38,969 bases of DNA from JAGXFP01 sp039714535 (GTDB taxonomy: Bacteria; Desulfobacterota; Desulfobulbia; Desulfobulbales; JAGXFP01), in contig JBDLJC010000032.1 in NCBI GenBank assembly GCA_039714535.1, forward strand, positions 1 to 38,969, in the 5' to 3' direction. The position numbers and the translations under genes were made by a program. Under the pieces are notes generated by a model that was not told the DNA's origin, searched no databases, and worked only from the letters and a program-made list of their open reading frames with translations. Position 1 is the first letter of the stretch; the number at the start of each line of letters is the position of its first letter. Below, piece after piece: positions 1 through 8,154 of the stretch.

Positions 1-121
1 TGAGTATTGAGAGGGCCAGCTTGTCCTGTTGCGCGGATTAAACTTCAAGAAGGCAACTATGTTGTTCCTCCTCAGTGGAACATTTTGCAAAAGGCTCAAC
101 AATATCGCATTATTACAGGTG
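1..121. other. window edge, no assignable gene
   Basis: This stretch lies downstream of the radical SAM gene. A short plus-strand reading frame runs from a TTG at 7 into that gene. It has no ribosome binding site, follows a stop codon at 1-3, and most of it is antisense to the neighbouring gene, so it is not called. No terminator hairpin is evident. Confidence 0.4.
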
Positions 122-1777
122 CTAAGGCAGGAGAGTGGTTTCAAGATGGGAGTAGATCGAGGCGCTCTTTTGAGGTAGAAAACAGACTATTCCTTGCTGG
201 CTGTCGGTGGCGAACAGGCCCAATTGTTTAAGGGCCGCGCCGGAAAATTCAACGAAGGCGGTCTTGCGGAAAAATTCATCACGAGTTCGGTAATTATAGA
301 GCGGCTCCAAGTTCTGAGCCATACTGCGGTTTAACTTCTTGCGGAGACCGTGCAAGTCTTCGCTCTGGAAAAAATCCGGGATGAAGCGATTGCCGCAACG
401 CAGCCAGTCATAGCGTAGCAATTCCCCGATTAAGGTGCCATCCGCTCGCTCGGCGGTGGCCTTGATCAGAAGCTCGGTGAGCAAGGTCTGAGTGGCTGAC
501 AGGTTGAAGAAGTTGCGAGTGCGGCAGACAGTCAGCAGGTTTTCAAAGAAGGTCAGGATGTCTTCGTTCTGCTCACGCAGGTAGCCGAACAGGCTGGGAA
601 AGTAACGGTTATTATGGAAGGCCTCAACACACTCGCCGAGCCAATAAAGATGGCTGATAGTCTGCTGGTCCATCTGCTCGGTAGCCAGCACCTCATAGGG
701 TGGTTTTTGGCAGTGAAGCAGCCCCGGAGTCTGACTGATTTTTGTTGCGGGCAGCACTTTCAAGAGTCCCATCTGGATATAATGGGGGCCCATGGCAAAG
801 ACATCATTCAGCGATTGCCGGAAGCTGGCCTCGGTCTCTTCCGGCAGACCGAGGATCAGGTCGGCATGGAGGTGGATATTGTTGAGGGCTGCCAGGCGGC
901 ACATGTTGGCGCGAACCTTGGCCAGATCCATGACCCGGTTGACCGCGGCCAAAGTTACCGGGTTGGTTGACTGAATGCCAAGTTCAAATTGAAAGCGGCC
1001 GACCGGCAACTTCGCTAAAAAATCAAACATCTCCTCGGTGAAGAGATCGGGTGCCATCTCAAAATGGAAGACTGTGCTGCCCGCTTGATCAGCCAAAAAA
1101 CGCCAGATTGCCATGGCCCTTTCCGGTTTGGCGTTGAAGGTCCGATCGACGAATTTGATGATCTTGGGCTTATGGTGGAGGATGGCAGCCAGTTCCTGTT
1201 CGACCAGGGCCAGTTCCTTCCAGCTAACGCCCTGTTCGACCGAGGACAAACAGTAGGTGCATGAAAAAGGACAACCGCGGACCGATTCATAATAGATATG
1301 TCGGTTCCGTAATTCCGACATCAGATCTTCATCACTGTAAGGCGATGGAAAAGGGTGGCCCGGGGTGCAGTTATAGCTCGGGGCTGGTTGGCCGTTTTGC
1401 AGGTCCTGGTAGAATGAAGGATCAAGCCCCTCGATCTCACCGTTGATTATGGTGCAGTTGGCTGGCAGCTCATCCCATGCAAAGGCACTGGCTTGGGGAC
1501 CGCCCAGTACGAAAAATGTGTCCGGCAGGATAGTCGCCAGATCGTTCAACATCCTTTTGACCAGTTCGCCATTCCAGATATAGACTGAGAAAAACAGGGA
1601 ATGGGGGTTCCCCTCACTGATCTTCAATAGGGTTTCGTAGTAGGGGTCATTGATGGTGAACTGGTGGAATTCCGTCTCGGCCGTTGGCAGGTGTCTTTTC
1701 AGTTCTTCCCTGACATAGAAAAGGGCCAAGCAGGAGTGGATATAGCGACCGTTGAAGGCTATCAGTTTTAGATGCAT
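122..1777 (-). CDS. B12-binding domain radical SAM protein (DUF4080 type)
   Basis: Seen: 551 residues. The N-terminal part resembles a cobalamin-binding Rossmann-like domain, with the early RYIHSCLAL segment typical of DUF4080 proteins and a GGPQAS turn near residue 92. A radical SAM cluster motif CxxxCxxC follows at C169, C173 and C176 (GCPFSCTYC). Known: such proteins ligate a 4Fe-4S cluster and S-adenosylmethionine, and the B12-dependent subgroup often performs methyl transfer or rearrangement. The substrate of the DUF4080 branch is not established. The remaining C-terminal part, from about residue 370, fits the DUF4080 extension. The gene is single, transcribed leftward, with a palindromic repeat element just upstream of its ATG. 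Family is confident; reaction is unknown. Confidence 0.88.
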   Translation of the reverse strand: MHLKLIAFNGRYIHSCLALFYVREELKRHLPTAETEFHQFTINDPYYETLLKISEGNPHSLFFSVYIWNGELVKRMLNDLATILPDTFFVLGGPQASAFAWDELPANCTIINGEIEGLDPSFYQDLQNGQPAPSYNCTPGHPFPSPYSDEDLMSELRNRHIYYESVRGCPFSCTYCLSSVEQGVSWKELALVEQELAAILHHKPKIIKFVDRTFNAKPERAMAIWRFLADQAGSTVFHFEMAPDLFTEEMFDFLAKLPVGRFQFELGIQSTNPVTLAAVNRVMDLAKVRANMCRLAALNNIHLHADLILGLPEETEASFRQSLNDVFAMGPHYIQMGLLKVLPATKISQTPGLLHCQKPPYEVLATEQMDQQTISHLYWLGECVEAFHNNRYFPSLFGYLREQNEDILTFFENLLTVCRTRNFFNLSATQTLLTELLIKATAERADGTLIGELLRYDWLRCGNRFIPDFFQSEDLHGLRKKLNRSMAQNLEPLYNYRTRDEFFRKTAFVEFSGAALKQLGLFATDSQQGIVCFLPQKSASIYSHLETTLLP

Positions 1778-1785
1778 CTATTTCA

Positions 1786-1910
1786 TGGCGTCAAAAAACT
1801 CAGATCTACGTCGTTGTAGCGCATTTTGTTCGTTCGACATACCATAAGTATGGTCTCGCTCACAAAAATACACTACCCTTTGTATATCGAATTTTTTGCT
1901 TAGCCATCCC
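1786..1910. repeat. intergenic palindromic repeat element, copy A
   Basis: Non-coding stretch from TGGCGTC (1786) to GCTTAGCCATCC (1910). It is the same kind of sequence as the reverse complement of 28639-28800. Shared blocks in the same order are TGGCGTC, a GATCTAC..CG..GTAG.GCATTTT block, AAGTATGG.CTC.CTC.CAAAAATAC, GTATATC.AA and GCTTAGCC-like ends. The centre holds a small palindrome (ACCATA-AG-TATGGT). It carries no open frame. It sits immediately upstream of the radical SAM gene, so it could form part of that gene's leader or promoter region. Confidence 0.75.
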
Positions 1911-1951
1911 GGTATTTTTTAACGAGATCGTTGCACTTAATTAAATTGTAT

Positions 1952-1987
1952 TTGACATTGCTTTACAGGTACTGTCAATGATTGACA
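1952..1987 (+). promoter_or_regulatory. TTGACA box followed by a perfect 7-bp palindrome
   Basis: A consensus -35-like TTGACA lies at 1952-1957. Downstream is a perfect inverted repeat TGTCAAT-G-ATTGACA at 1973-1987, about 58 bp before the chosen start of the M48 protease gene. The expected -10 position falls inside the palindrome and is a poor TATAAT match, so the palindrome may be an operator. The promoter reading itself is weak. Confidence 0.4.
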
Positions 1988-2045
1988 ATCGGTGATTCGC
2001 ATATTAATTCAAAGCCAAACAAAAAATTATGGGAAACATATCCAA

Positions 2046-3299
2046 ATGAATATTTATGGTTTAATTATCCTGATTGCCCTGTTGGGCAATTTTGTTCTGG
2101 CAGTAATTGCCGATTGGCTCAATCTCCGCGCCCTTGACCCTAATTTGCCGGGCGAGTTCGAAGGGGTTTACGATACCGAAAAATACGCCAGCTCCCAGGA
2201 GTATACCAGGGTCGGAACCCGCTTCGGTTTTGTTACCACCATCTTTGATCTGACCCTCCTCCTGGTTTTCTGGCAGGTCGGCGGTTTTAATTATCTCGAC
2301 CAGCTGGTGCGCGGCTGGGGGCTGGGGGTGATTGCGACCGGTCTGGTTTTTACCGGCATCCTGCTGTTGACCAAAACGCTAATTTCACTGCCGTTCAGTA
2401 TCTACTCGACCTTTGTTATTGAGGAGCGTTTCGGCTTCAACCGGACCACTCCCGCCACCTTTATAACCGATCTTCTCAAGGGGATCATGCTAACTATTGT
2501 GCTGGGCGGGCCTTTGCTGGCGGCGGTCCTCTGGTTTTTTGCTACGGCCGGCAACCTGGCCTGGCTCTGGTGCTGGGGGGCGGTTACCCTGTTCACCCTG
2601 ATAGTCCAGTTTATTGCGCCAGCCTGGATTATGCCGCTCTTTAACAAGTTCAGCCCCCTGGAGGAAGGGGAACTGCGGGAGGCCATCTTCAATTTTGCCG
2701 ATTCGGTCGATTTTTCCCTGAAGAATGTTTTTGTGATGGACGGCTCGAAGCGCTCCAGCAAGTCGAATGCCTTTTTTACCGGCTTTGGCCGTAACAAACG
2801 GATCGCCCTTTTCGATACCCTTATCAACAACCATTCCGTACCCGAACTGGTTGGCGTGCTGGCTCACGAGATCGGCCATTACCAGAAAAAGCATATTCTC
2901 CAGGGGATGGTGATCAGCATCCTCCATACCGGGGTGATGCTTTATCTGCTGTCGATCTTCGTCAGCCATCCCGGATTGTTTGCGGCTTTCCATATGGAGC
3001 ACAGCTCCATTTACGCAGGGATGATCTTTTTCGGGCTGCTGTTTACGCCAATTGAAATGATCATCTCGCTATTGATGAACATCCTGTCCCGTCACAATGA
3101 GTTTGAGGCGGACGCTTTTGCCGCCGAGCATACCGGCGAGCCGAAAAGCATGATTGAGGCCCTGAAAAAATTATCGGTCCACAATCTGGCCAACTTGACT
3201 CCGCACCCATTTTATGTGTTACTACATTATTCCCACCCACCTCTATTGCAGAGGATTACAGCTCTGCGGGCATTGGCCGGTGGGAAGCAACCAAATTAA
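2046..3299 (+). CDS. M48 family CAAX-prenyl-protease-like metallopeptidase
   Basis: Integral membrane zinc protease related to Ste24/CAAX protease 1. Seen: 417 residues from the ATG at 2046. The zinc motif HEIGH is at residues 274-278, preceded by VGVLA, and the third ligand region NEFEADAFA has its glutamate at 354. The family block SSKSNAFFTGFG..KRIALFDTL comes just before the metal site. Several hydrophobic spans cover the first half and the region after HEIGH. An in-frame GTG at 1992 would add 18 polar residues; the ATG was preferred because it begins directly with the first membrane helix. Known: bacterial homologues are thought to take part in membrane protein quality control. It is followed 14 bp later by the sulfite reductase gene, probably without a functional link. 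Confidence 0.9.
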   Translation: MNIYGLIILIALLGNFVLAVIADWLNLRALDPNLPGEFEGVYDTEKYASSQEYTRVGTRFGFVTTIFDLTLLLVFWQVGGFNYLDQLVRGWGLGVIATGLVFTGILLLTKTLISLPFSIYSTFVIEERFGFNRTTPATFITDLLKGIMLTIVLGGPLLAAVLWFFATAGNLAWLWCWGAVTLFTLIVQFIAPAWIMPLFNKFSPLEEGELREAIFNFADSVDFSLKNVFVMDGSKRSSKSNAFFTGFGRNKRIALFDTLINNHSVPELVGVLAHEIGHYQKKHILQGMVISILHTGVMLYLLSIFVSHPGLFAAFHMEHSSIYAGMIFFGLLFTPIEMIISLLMNILSRHNEFEADAFAAEHTGEPKSMIEALKKLSVHNLANLTPHPFYVLLHYSHPPLLQRITALRALAGGKQPN

Positions 3300-3313
3300 T
3301 TAAGGAGTAAATC

Positions 3314-3967
3314 ATGCCCGACAAACCCGATGGAAGCATTCTGCAACGCGATAAAGAAACCTATGCCATTGTGCCCCGCACTCCGGCAGGATTGTTGAGC
3401 CCGGAATTTTTGGAGAAGCTGGCCGGTGTAGTCCGCAAATATGATATCCCGATCACCAAGATCACTTCCGGCCATCGCCTGGCCCTGGTCGGTCTCAAAA
3501 GGGATGATATAGGCAAAGTCTGGGACGAGCTGGGGGCCGATGTCGGCCGGGCCACAGAGCTTTGTCTCCATTACGTTCAGGCCTGTCCTGGCAACACAGT
3601 CTGCAGCTTGGGCGTGCAAGACTCCCTGGGGCTGGGAATTGAACTTGAGAAACGCTATCTCGGCGTCGAGATGCCGGCCAAGCTGAAAGTCGGGGTTTCC
3701 GGCTGTCCGATGACCTGCTCGGAGGGGTATGTTCGCGATGTCGGTCTGATCGGCAAAAAAAGCGGCTGGATCGTTGCCTATGGCGGCAACAGCGGCGGCC
3801 GGCCCCGAATAGCCGACGTGGTCGCCGAGGGGTTAACCACGGAGGAGGCTATTGCCCTGGTCGACAAGCTGGTCGAGTATTATCGGCAGAATGGCAAGAA
3901 GCGGGAGCGGGTGGCCAGGATGGTAGACCGGTTGGGTATCGAAGCGGTCAAGGCAGCGGTTCTTTAA
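3314..3967 (+). CDS. small assimilatory-type sulfite reductase (siroheme / 4Fe-4S)
   Basis: Single-subunit protein of 217 residues matching in length the low-molecular-weight assimilatory-type sulfite reductases of Desulfovibrio and relatives. Seen: the siroheme/iron-sulfur motif split as ACPGNTVC (C91, C97) and GCPMTC (C131, C135), that is Cx5C then Cx3C. A ferredoxin-like substrate domain covers about residues 18-85. Known: these enzymes couple a 4Fe-4S cluster to siroheme and can reduce sulfite to sulfide by six electrons, although the physiological role of the small form is unsettled. Larger DsrAB-type enzymes are not encoded here. The start has a good AAGGAG at 3301-3306. It sits between a membrane protease and a ZIP transporter, with no electron-donor gene nearby. 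Confidence 0.88.
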   Translation: MPDKPDGSILQRDKETYAIVPRTPAGLLSPEFLEKLAGVVRKYDIPITKITSGHRLALVGLKRDDIGKVWDELGADVGRATELCLHYVQACPGNTVCSLGVQDSLGLGIELEKRYLGVEMPAKLKVGVSGCPMTCSEGYVRDVGLIGKKSGWIVAYGGNSGGRPRIADVVAEGLTTEEAIALVDKLVEYYRQNGKKRERVARMVDRLGIEAVKAAVL

Positions 3968-3994
3968 AGATTTTAAATCAGGCGGGACCTGTTG

Positions 3995-4744
3995 ATGGAA
4001 GCTCTGGGCTGGATAATTACAAGCGGTCTGATCATGTGCCTCATCGCTCTGGTTGGCAGTGTGGTTTTTTTCATGACTGAGGCCACCTTTCAGAAGGTGT
4101 TGCTGCCTCTGGTCGCCCTTTCCGCCGGGACCCTGATCGGCGGCGCCTTTCTCCATATGATCCCGGAGGGGCTGGAGGCCTTCAAAGGAGCATCCGAGAT
4201 GTTTTTTCTCTGGTTGCTGGCCGGCTTCCTGACCTTCTTCGCCCTTGAGCAGATCATTCACTGGCACCATTGCCGTCAGGCCGAAGCCACCTGCAAGAAA
4301 CCATTGGGGCATCTGATCCTGATCGGCGACGGACTGCATAATTTTATTGGCGGTCTGGCCGTGGCCGGCACCTTCCTGATCGATATCAGATTGGGGATCG
4401 CCACCCTGCTGGCCGCCGCCGCCCATGAGATTCCTCAGGAACTGGGCGACTTTGCGGTGTTGCTCCATGCCGGCTGGAGCCGCAAGTCGGCCCTGCTCTT
4501 CAATATGCTGTCAGGACTGACTTTCCTGGTGGGCGGTCTGGTTGCCTATGGGGCCTCAAAGACACTGGATATCTCTTTTCTGGTCCCCTTCGCGGCGGGA
4601 AATTTCATCTATATCGGCGCTTCCGACCTGATCCCCGAGATCAATAAACACAGGGACCTTAAAGAAAACATCAAGAATTTTCTGGCCGTAACTATTGGCT
4701 TGGCCCTGATGCTGATCCTCCGGACCATCCATGCCGCCGGTTGA
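3995..4744 (+). CDS. ZIP family divalent metal transporter
   Basis: Inner-membrane transporter for zinc or another divalent metal. Seen: 249 residues with about eight hydrophobic spans and the two signature helices of ZIP proteins, HNFIGG (residues 115-120) and HEIPQELGD (144-152), whose His and Glu line the metal path. A short loop with HWHHC (residues 89-93) between helices is a likely cytosolic metal-binding site. A TTG immediately before the ATG is ignored. The gene follows the sulfite reductase by 27 bp and may be cotranscribed. The exact metal cannot be read from sequence. Its 3' end converges with the leftward small gene at 4801. Confidence 0.9.
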   Translation: MEALGWIITSGLIMCLIALVGSVVFFMTEATFQKVLLPLVALSAGTLIGGAFLHMIPEGLEAFKGASEMFFLWLLAGFLTFFALEQIIHWHHCRQAEATCKKPLGHLILIGDGLHNFIGGLAVAGTFLIDIRLGIATLLAAAAHEIPQELGDFAVLLHAGWSRKSALLFNMLSGLTFLVGGLVAYGASKTLDISFLVPFAAGNFIYIGASDLIPEINKHRDLKENIKNFLAVTIGLALMLILRTIHAAG

Positions 4745-4800
4745 TCGAGCAGTTACTTTCTCTATCCAACTATCGATAATCTCCTGGCACCGGAAAGCCA

Positions 4801-5019
4801 TCAACCAACAGGCCATTCCGGCTGCCGCCTTTTTTCGGCGAAGAAGAAGGTCTTTTCACATTCTATCTCTACCCCGGAAACCGGACAACGAAGCTGGATC
4901 TTTCTTTCGCTGGAACCAGTCACCAGCCAGTCGCCGTGCCGAAAACCGTCGACAATATGAATCTTCTGGCCGACCTTAAGCTGGTATTCCTTGAATACTA
5001 TCACCTCGTGCTCTGCCAC
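4801..5019 (-). CDS. small conserved-looking protein of unknown function
   Basis: A 72-residue protein that I do not recognise. It is accepted as real because a GTG start at 5019 is preceded by a strong AAGGAG seven bases away. That site overlaps the stop codon of the hydrolase gene, so the two genes are likely translationally coupled. Seen: a beta-rich, SH3/KOW-like pattern (VGQKIHIVDG, then DWLVTGSSERKIQLRCPVSG) and a single cysteine. It has no signal peptide or membrane span. The sequence might be a small nucleic-acid- or protein-binding barrel, but that is only inferred from the strand pattern. Confidence 0.6.
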   Translation of the reverse strand: MAEHEVIVFKEYQLKVGQKIHIVDGFRHGDWLVTGSSERKIQLRCPVSGVEIECEKTFFFAEKRRQPEWPVG

Positions 5020-5023
5020 CGCT

Positions 5024-5860
5024 TCACTCCTTAATCAATGTTTCATGTGGTTCAGAGCCAACCATGGCCTGAATAATCTCTTCTTTGGCAGTGACCAAAA
5101 TATAGTTATGATCACCCCGCGCCACCTCTTGATAATAGATCTTACTCGATAAGGCCGCTAACTCCCGACCCATATCAACCGGCACCACCCTGTCATGGCT
5201 GCCATGAATGATCGTTATCACCGGAACCACCGGTCGGCTTAAGATCTCTTTGAGCCGGGCCCGATTATCATAATCGTGGAGAAGAGTCCAAGCCAGCAAC
5301 GGGCCAACAAGGCGGGCCGCCATATCTTTAAGGCTGGTAAAAGGAGAGACCAGCACAATCCGACTGACCGGGTGGCGCCCGACATAGCCCAACACCGCCG
5401 CCGCCCCCAGCGAATGACCCATGACCATCAATCTGCTATCCAGATCAGCCCGGTCAGTTCCCAGGTGGAGCGCCAGAGATGCCAGAGCCGCTTCGACCGA
5501 CTCCATAATCGAAGTGGGATCAGGCCGCCCCTGATTATCGCCATAGCCGGGATAATCCAGCAGCAGAAAACCGGCCGCCGGATCAGGAAAGCCCTCAAGT
5601 AGATCCAACCAATCCAAGGCCAGAGCTGCGTTGCCGCCACACATCAACCACAGACGAGCAGGCACTTTCGCCGCCCCGGCCGGGGCCAGGTAAAAAGCCG
5701 TCTGCCGGCCCTGGCTGGTTGCATACTTCACGACTTGGCCTTGCTCCGGCAGGAAGAGATCCTTGCCGTAAGGATGCGGGTAATAAATCATCCGCTGTTG
5801 GCCCCGAATCAGGACGAAAGCAATAACAACACTGAGTAAAATCAGAATTATGATCTTCAT
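5024..5860 (-). CDS. membrane-anchored alpha/beta hydrolase
   Basis: Serine hydrolase of 278 residues with an N-terminal hydrophobic anchor (residues 2-18), so the catalytic domain is probably exported. Seen: nucleophile elbow GHSLG with Ser150, acid in HGSHD (Asp223) and His251 in GDHNY. The LLLDYPGYGDNQG oxyanion-strand segment is at residues 99-111. This is the ABHD13/BEM46-like arrangement. The reading frame is open 29 codons further upstream, but the start at 5860 is chosen for its AGGA site and because it begins directly with the anchor. Substrate unknown (an ester, thioester or lipid is plausible). It is followed by the 72-residue protein with four bases between. Confidence 0.87.
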   Translation of the reverse strand: MKIIILILLSVVIAFVLIRGQQRMIYYPHPYGKDLFLPEQGQVVKYATSQGRQTAFYLAPAGAAKVPARLWLMCGGNAALALDWLDLLEGFPDPAAGFLLLDYPGYGDNQGRPDPTSIMESVEAALASLALHLGTDRADLDSRLMVMGHSLGAAAVLGYVGRHPVSRIVLVSPFTSLKDMAARLVGPLLAWTLLHDYDNRARLKEILSRPVVPVITIIHGSHDRVVPVDMGRELAALSSKIYYQEVARGDHNYILVTAKEEIIQAMVGSEPHETLIKE

Positions 5861-5949
5861 CGGAAAATCCTGTCGCTCTTTTAATTTAAGCTTGTTACTG
5901 TTTGCATTATCACCTTTTTCCCAGAAAAATCCCTGGTTAACGAGCAAAA

Positions 5950-6186
5950 ATGGAAAAAATTGAAATTAGCGGCAAGGTTATCCGGTTGGGCCAATTCCTG
6001 AAAATGGCCGTGCTGGTGGAAACCGGCGGCGAAGCCAAGGCCAGAATCCAGGACGGCGAGGTGCTGCTCAACAACGAAGTTGAGACCAGACGTGGGCGGC
6101 AACTCCGCCACCTCGATATTGTCGAAATAGCCGGCCAGACCGCCCAGGTATGGTATCTGGATCCGGAACTGGCCAAACAGCGGTAA
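5950..6186 (+). CDS. S4-domain RNA-binding protein (YbcJ type)
   Basis: A 78-residue single S4 domain. Seen: the conserved S4 segment IRLGQFLKMAVLVETGG followed by AKARIQDGEVLLNNEVETRRG and RHLDIVEI, the pattern of YbcJ-type proteins. Known: S4 domains bind structured RNA, often ribosomal RNA. YbcJ itself has no firmly assigned role. It starts an apparent rightward two-gene unit with the HAD phosphatase six bases downstream, and diverges from the hydrolase gene. Confidence 0.9.
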   Translation: MEKIEISGKVIRLGQFLKMAVLVETGGEAKARIQDGEVLLNNEVETRRGRQLRHLDIVEIAGQTAQVWYLDPELAKQR

Positions 6187-6191
6187 AGACA

Positions 6192-7025
6192 ATGAAGCAA
6201 ATTCTGCTCTGCACCGACCTTGACCGCACCCTGCTGCCCAACGGGATCCAACCGGAATCCCCGGCCGCCCGCCCTCTCTTTAAAAAATTAGTGGCCAAAC
6301 CATTTGTCTCCCTGGCCTATGTCAGCGGTCGTGATTTCAATCTTTTACAACAGGCCATAACCGATTACAACCTGCCGTGTCCGGATTTTATGATTGGCGA
6401 TGTGGGCACAACCATCTATCATAGGCCAGATGGTCAATGGCAGAAATGGTGGGAATGGCAGGACATTATTTGCCGGGACTGGCAGGAAACAACGGTGACG
6501 GAACTGACCGCCCAGCTGAGTGATTTCAAAGAACTTGACCTCCAGGAACCGGAAAAACAAAGCCGATTTAAGCTGAGTTATTATACTGCCCCAGATACAG
6601 ATTTTGTCAGTCTCCAAAAAAAAGTACTGGACCGCCTGACCCACGGACCAGCCAAGGTTAAACTGGTTGCCAGCGTCGACGAGGTAAACCGGATAGGGCT
6701 GTTTGATGTATTGCCGGCGGCGGCCAGCAAATTACAGGCCGTTAACTTCCTTATTAAAAAAACAGGGGTTATACCGGGCCGCACCATCTATGCGGGCGAT
6801 AGCGGCAACGATCTGGAGGTTCTGACCAGTATAATCAAGGCAATTCTGGTGGCCAATGCCACTAGCGAAGTCAGGCAACAGGCTACCGACGCGGCCCCGG
6901 CTAATAGCCTGTACCTGGCCAGAGGAAAATTTATGCAGATGAACGGCAACTATGCGGCCGGGCTCCTTGAGGGAATAGCGCATTATCTGCCGGAATTAAT
7001 TTCTGTAATCGCGGACGAACCATGA
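6192..7025 (+). CDS. HAD-IIB family phosphatase (sucrose-phosphate phosphatase-like)
   Basis: Cytosolic phosphohydrolase of 277 residues. Seen: motif I DLDRTLL with Asp9 and Asp11, and motif IV GDSGND near residues 202-207. Between them is a long cap insertion of the IIB type, with a YVSGRDF motif II segment near residue 42. The overall pattern resembles sucrose-6-phosphate or mannosylglycerate-phosphate phosphatases. The frame is open upstream, inside the S4 gene, but the ATG at 6192 begins directly with the HAD core. The substrate is probably a sugar phosphate. No sucrose- or mannosylglycerate-synthase gene is present in the window to confirm this. Confidence 0.85.
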   Translation: MKQILLCTDLDRTLLPNGIQPESPAARPLFKKLVAKPFVSLAYVSGRDFNLLQQAITDYNLPCPDFMIGDVGTTIYHRPDGQWQKWWEWQDIICRDWQETTVTELTAQLSDFKELDLQEPEKQSRFKLSYYTAPDTDFVSLQKKVLDRLTHGPAKVKLVASVDEVNRIGLFDVLPAAASKLQAVNFLIKKTGVIPGRTIYAGDSGNDLEVLTSIIKAILVANATSEVRQQATDAAPANSLYLARGKFMQMNGNYAAGLLEGIAHYLPELISVIADEP

Positions 7026-7167
7026 TGAACTCGCAACTTTAGCGATAACTGTGAAGAGCGGCCCACGCGAGCAATATAAGCTGAATGACCAGAAAGACAT
7101 TGACATCCCAATGGCAAACAACCGAAAATTAGCAGAAGATTACTTTCATCCCAATTGAGAGCCAACC

Positions 7168-8154
7168 ATGAAAAACTTTATTGGATCGACCGTACTGCCC
7201 CTTGCAACCTTTATCATGCTTATTACGCCAATTTCGGCCTTGGCTATCGACCGGCTGGACAGACTCGACCTGGAACTCAATGTCGGCTCCAGGGTTGATC
7301 AGCTTGACTGGTCTATTGCCGGTAATATTGACGGCGACAATCCCAATATCCTTTCAGAACTGACCTGGGAAGATCTGGAGATCACCGAGATCATTAGCAA
7401 GGGAAGAATTATCATGATCAACAACCGCGTGCCCTTTGGTGGTACACTCAGGGGCAGCTTCAGCTACGGAGAAATCGAATCCGGCGCCAATCAAGACTCC
7501 GACTTTGGCTTGGATAACCGTACCAATGAATGGTCACGTTCAAACAATAGGGCCGATGAAGGTGAGGTCTGGGATTTAACGCTGGGTGGCGGCCTGGTTT
7601 TCAAAACACCAAACCGGAAGCTGATTATATCACCCCTGATCGGCGGATCTTATCACGCTCAGAACCTGACGATCCATGACGGCGAACAGACACTTTCCCT
7701 GGACAACCCCTTCAGTGCAGATCCGGCCGACGATCCACCGCCTGTGGGCCCAATAGCCGGGCTGGCCAGCACCTATGAGGCCGAATGGCGGAGTGGCTGG
7801 GTCGGGGTTGACCTGGAATTTCAACCAATCCCAGCATTTGAACTGCACGGGTCTGTTGAGTTACATGCAGCCGAATTCGAGGCAGTAGCAGATTGGAACC
7901 TAAGAAGCGACTTCAAGCATCCCAAGAGCTTCACCCACGAATCCACCGAGGCCGCCGGAGTGGTAGCCGGTTTCGGCACCAAATTCGGCGCCAGGAACCT
8001 GCTGGTCAATCTTGATCTGCATTATCAGAAGTGGCGAGCTGAAGACGGCATCGATAAAACCTATTTCTCGGACGGTTCCATTGGCGCAACGAGAGTAAAC
8101 GAGGTCAACTGGGAATCGTTCAGCGTTGCCGCCGGTCTGACCGTTCGGTTCTGA
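7168..8154 (+). CDS. putative outer-membrane beta-barrel protein
   Basis: Secreted protein of 328 residues. Seen: signal peptide of about 26 residues ending ISALA, then alternating amphipathic strands rich in Gly, Trp and Tyr, with acidic loops, and a C-terminal strand ending in phenylalanine (AAGLTVRF), the usual BAM recognition signature. The WSIAGNIDGDNPNILSELTW segment near residue 50 recalls omptin-like or related barrels, but no catalytic set could be assigned. It may be a structural porin, adhesin or orphan omptin relative. Its stop codon abuts that of the convergent helicase gene (TGATCA, 8152-8157), leaving no space for a terminator. Confidence 0.7.
   Translation: MKNFIGSTVLPLATFIMLITPISALAIDRLDRLDLELNVGSRVDQLDWSIAGNIDGDNPNILSELTWEDLEITEIISKGRIIMINNRVPFGGTLRGSFSYGEIESGANQDSDFGLDNRTNEWSRSNNRADEGEVWDLTLGGGLVFKTPNRKLIISPLIGGSYHAQNLTIHDGEQTLSLDNPFSADPADDPPPVGPIAGLASTYEAEWRSGWVGVDLEFQPIPAFELHGSVELHAAEFEAVADWNLRSDFKHPKSFTHESTEAAGVVAGFGTKFGARNLLVNLDLHYQKWRAEDGIDKTYFSDGSIGATRVNEVNWESFSVAAGLTVRF

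Noticed and set aside
7..231. 74-codon frame at the window edge
   Set aside because: Starts at a TTG just after a stop, overlaps the radical SAM gene on the other strand and shows no domain. A remnant of an upstream gene cannot be excluded from this window.
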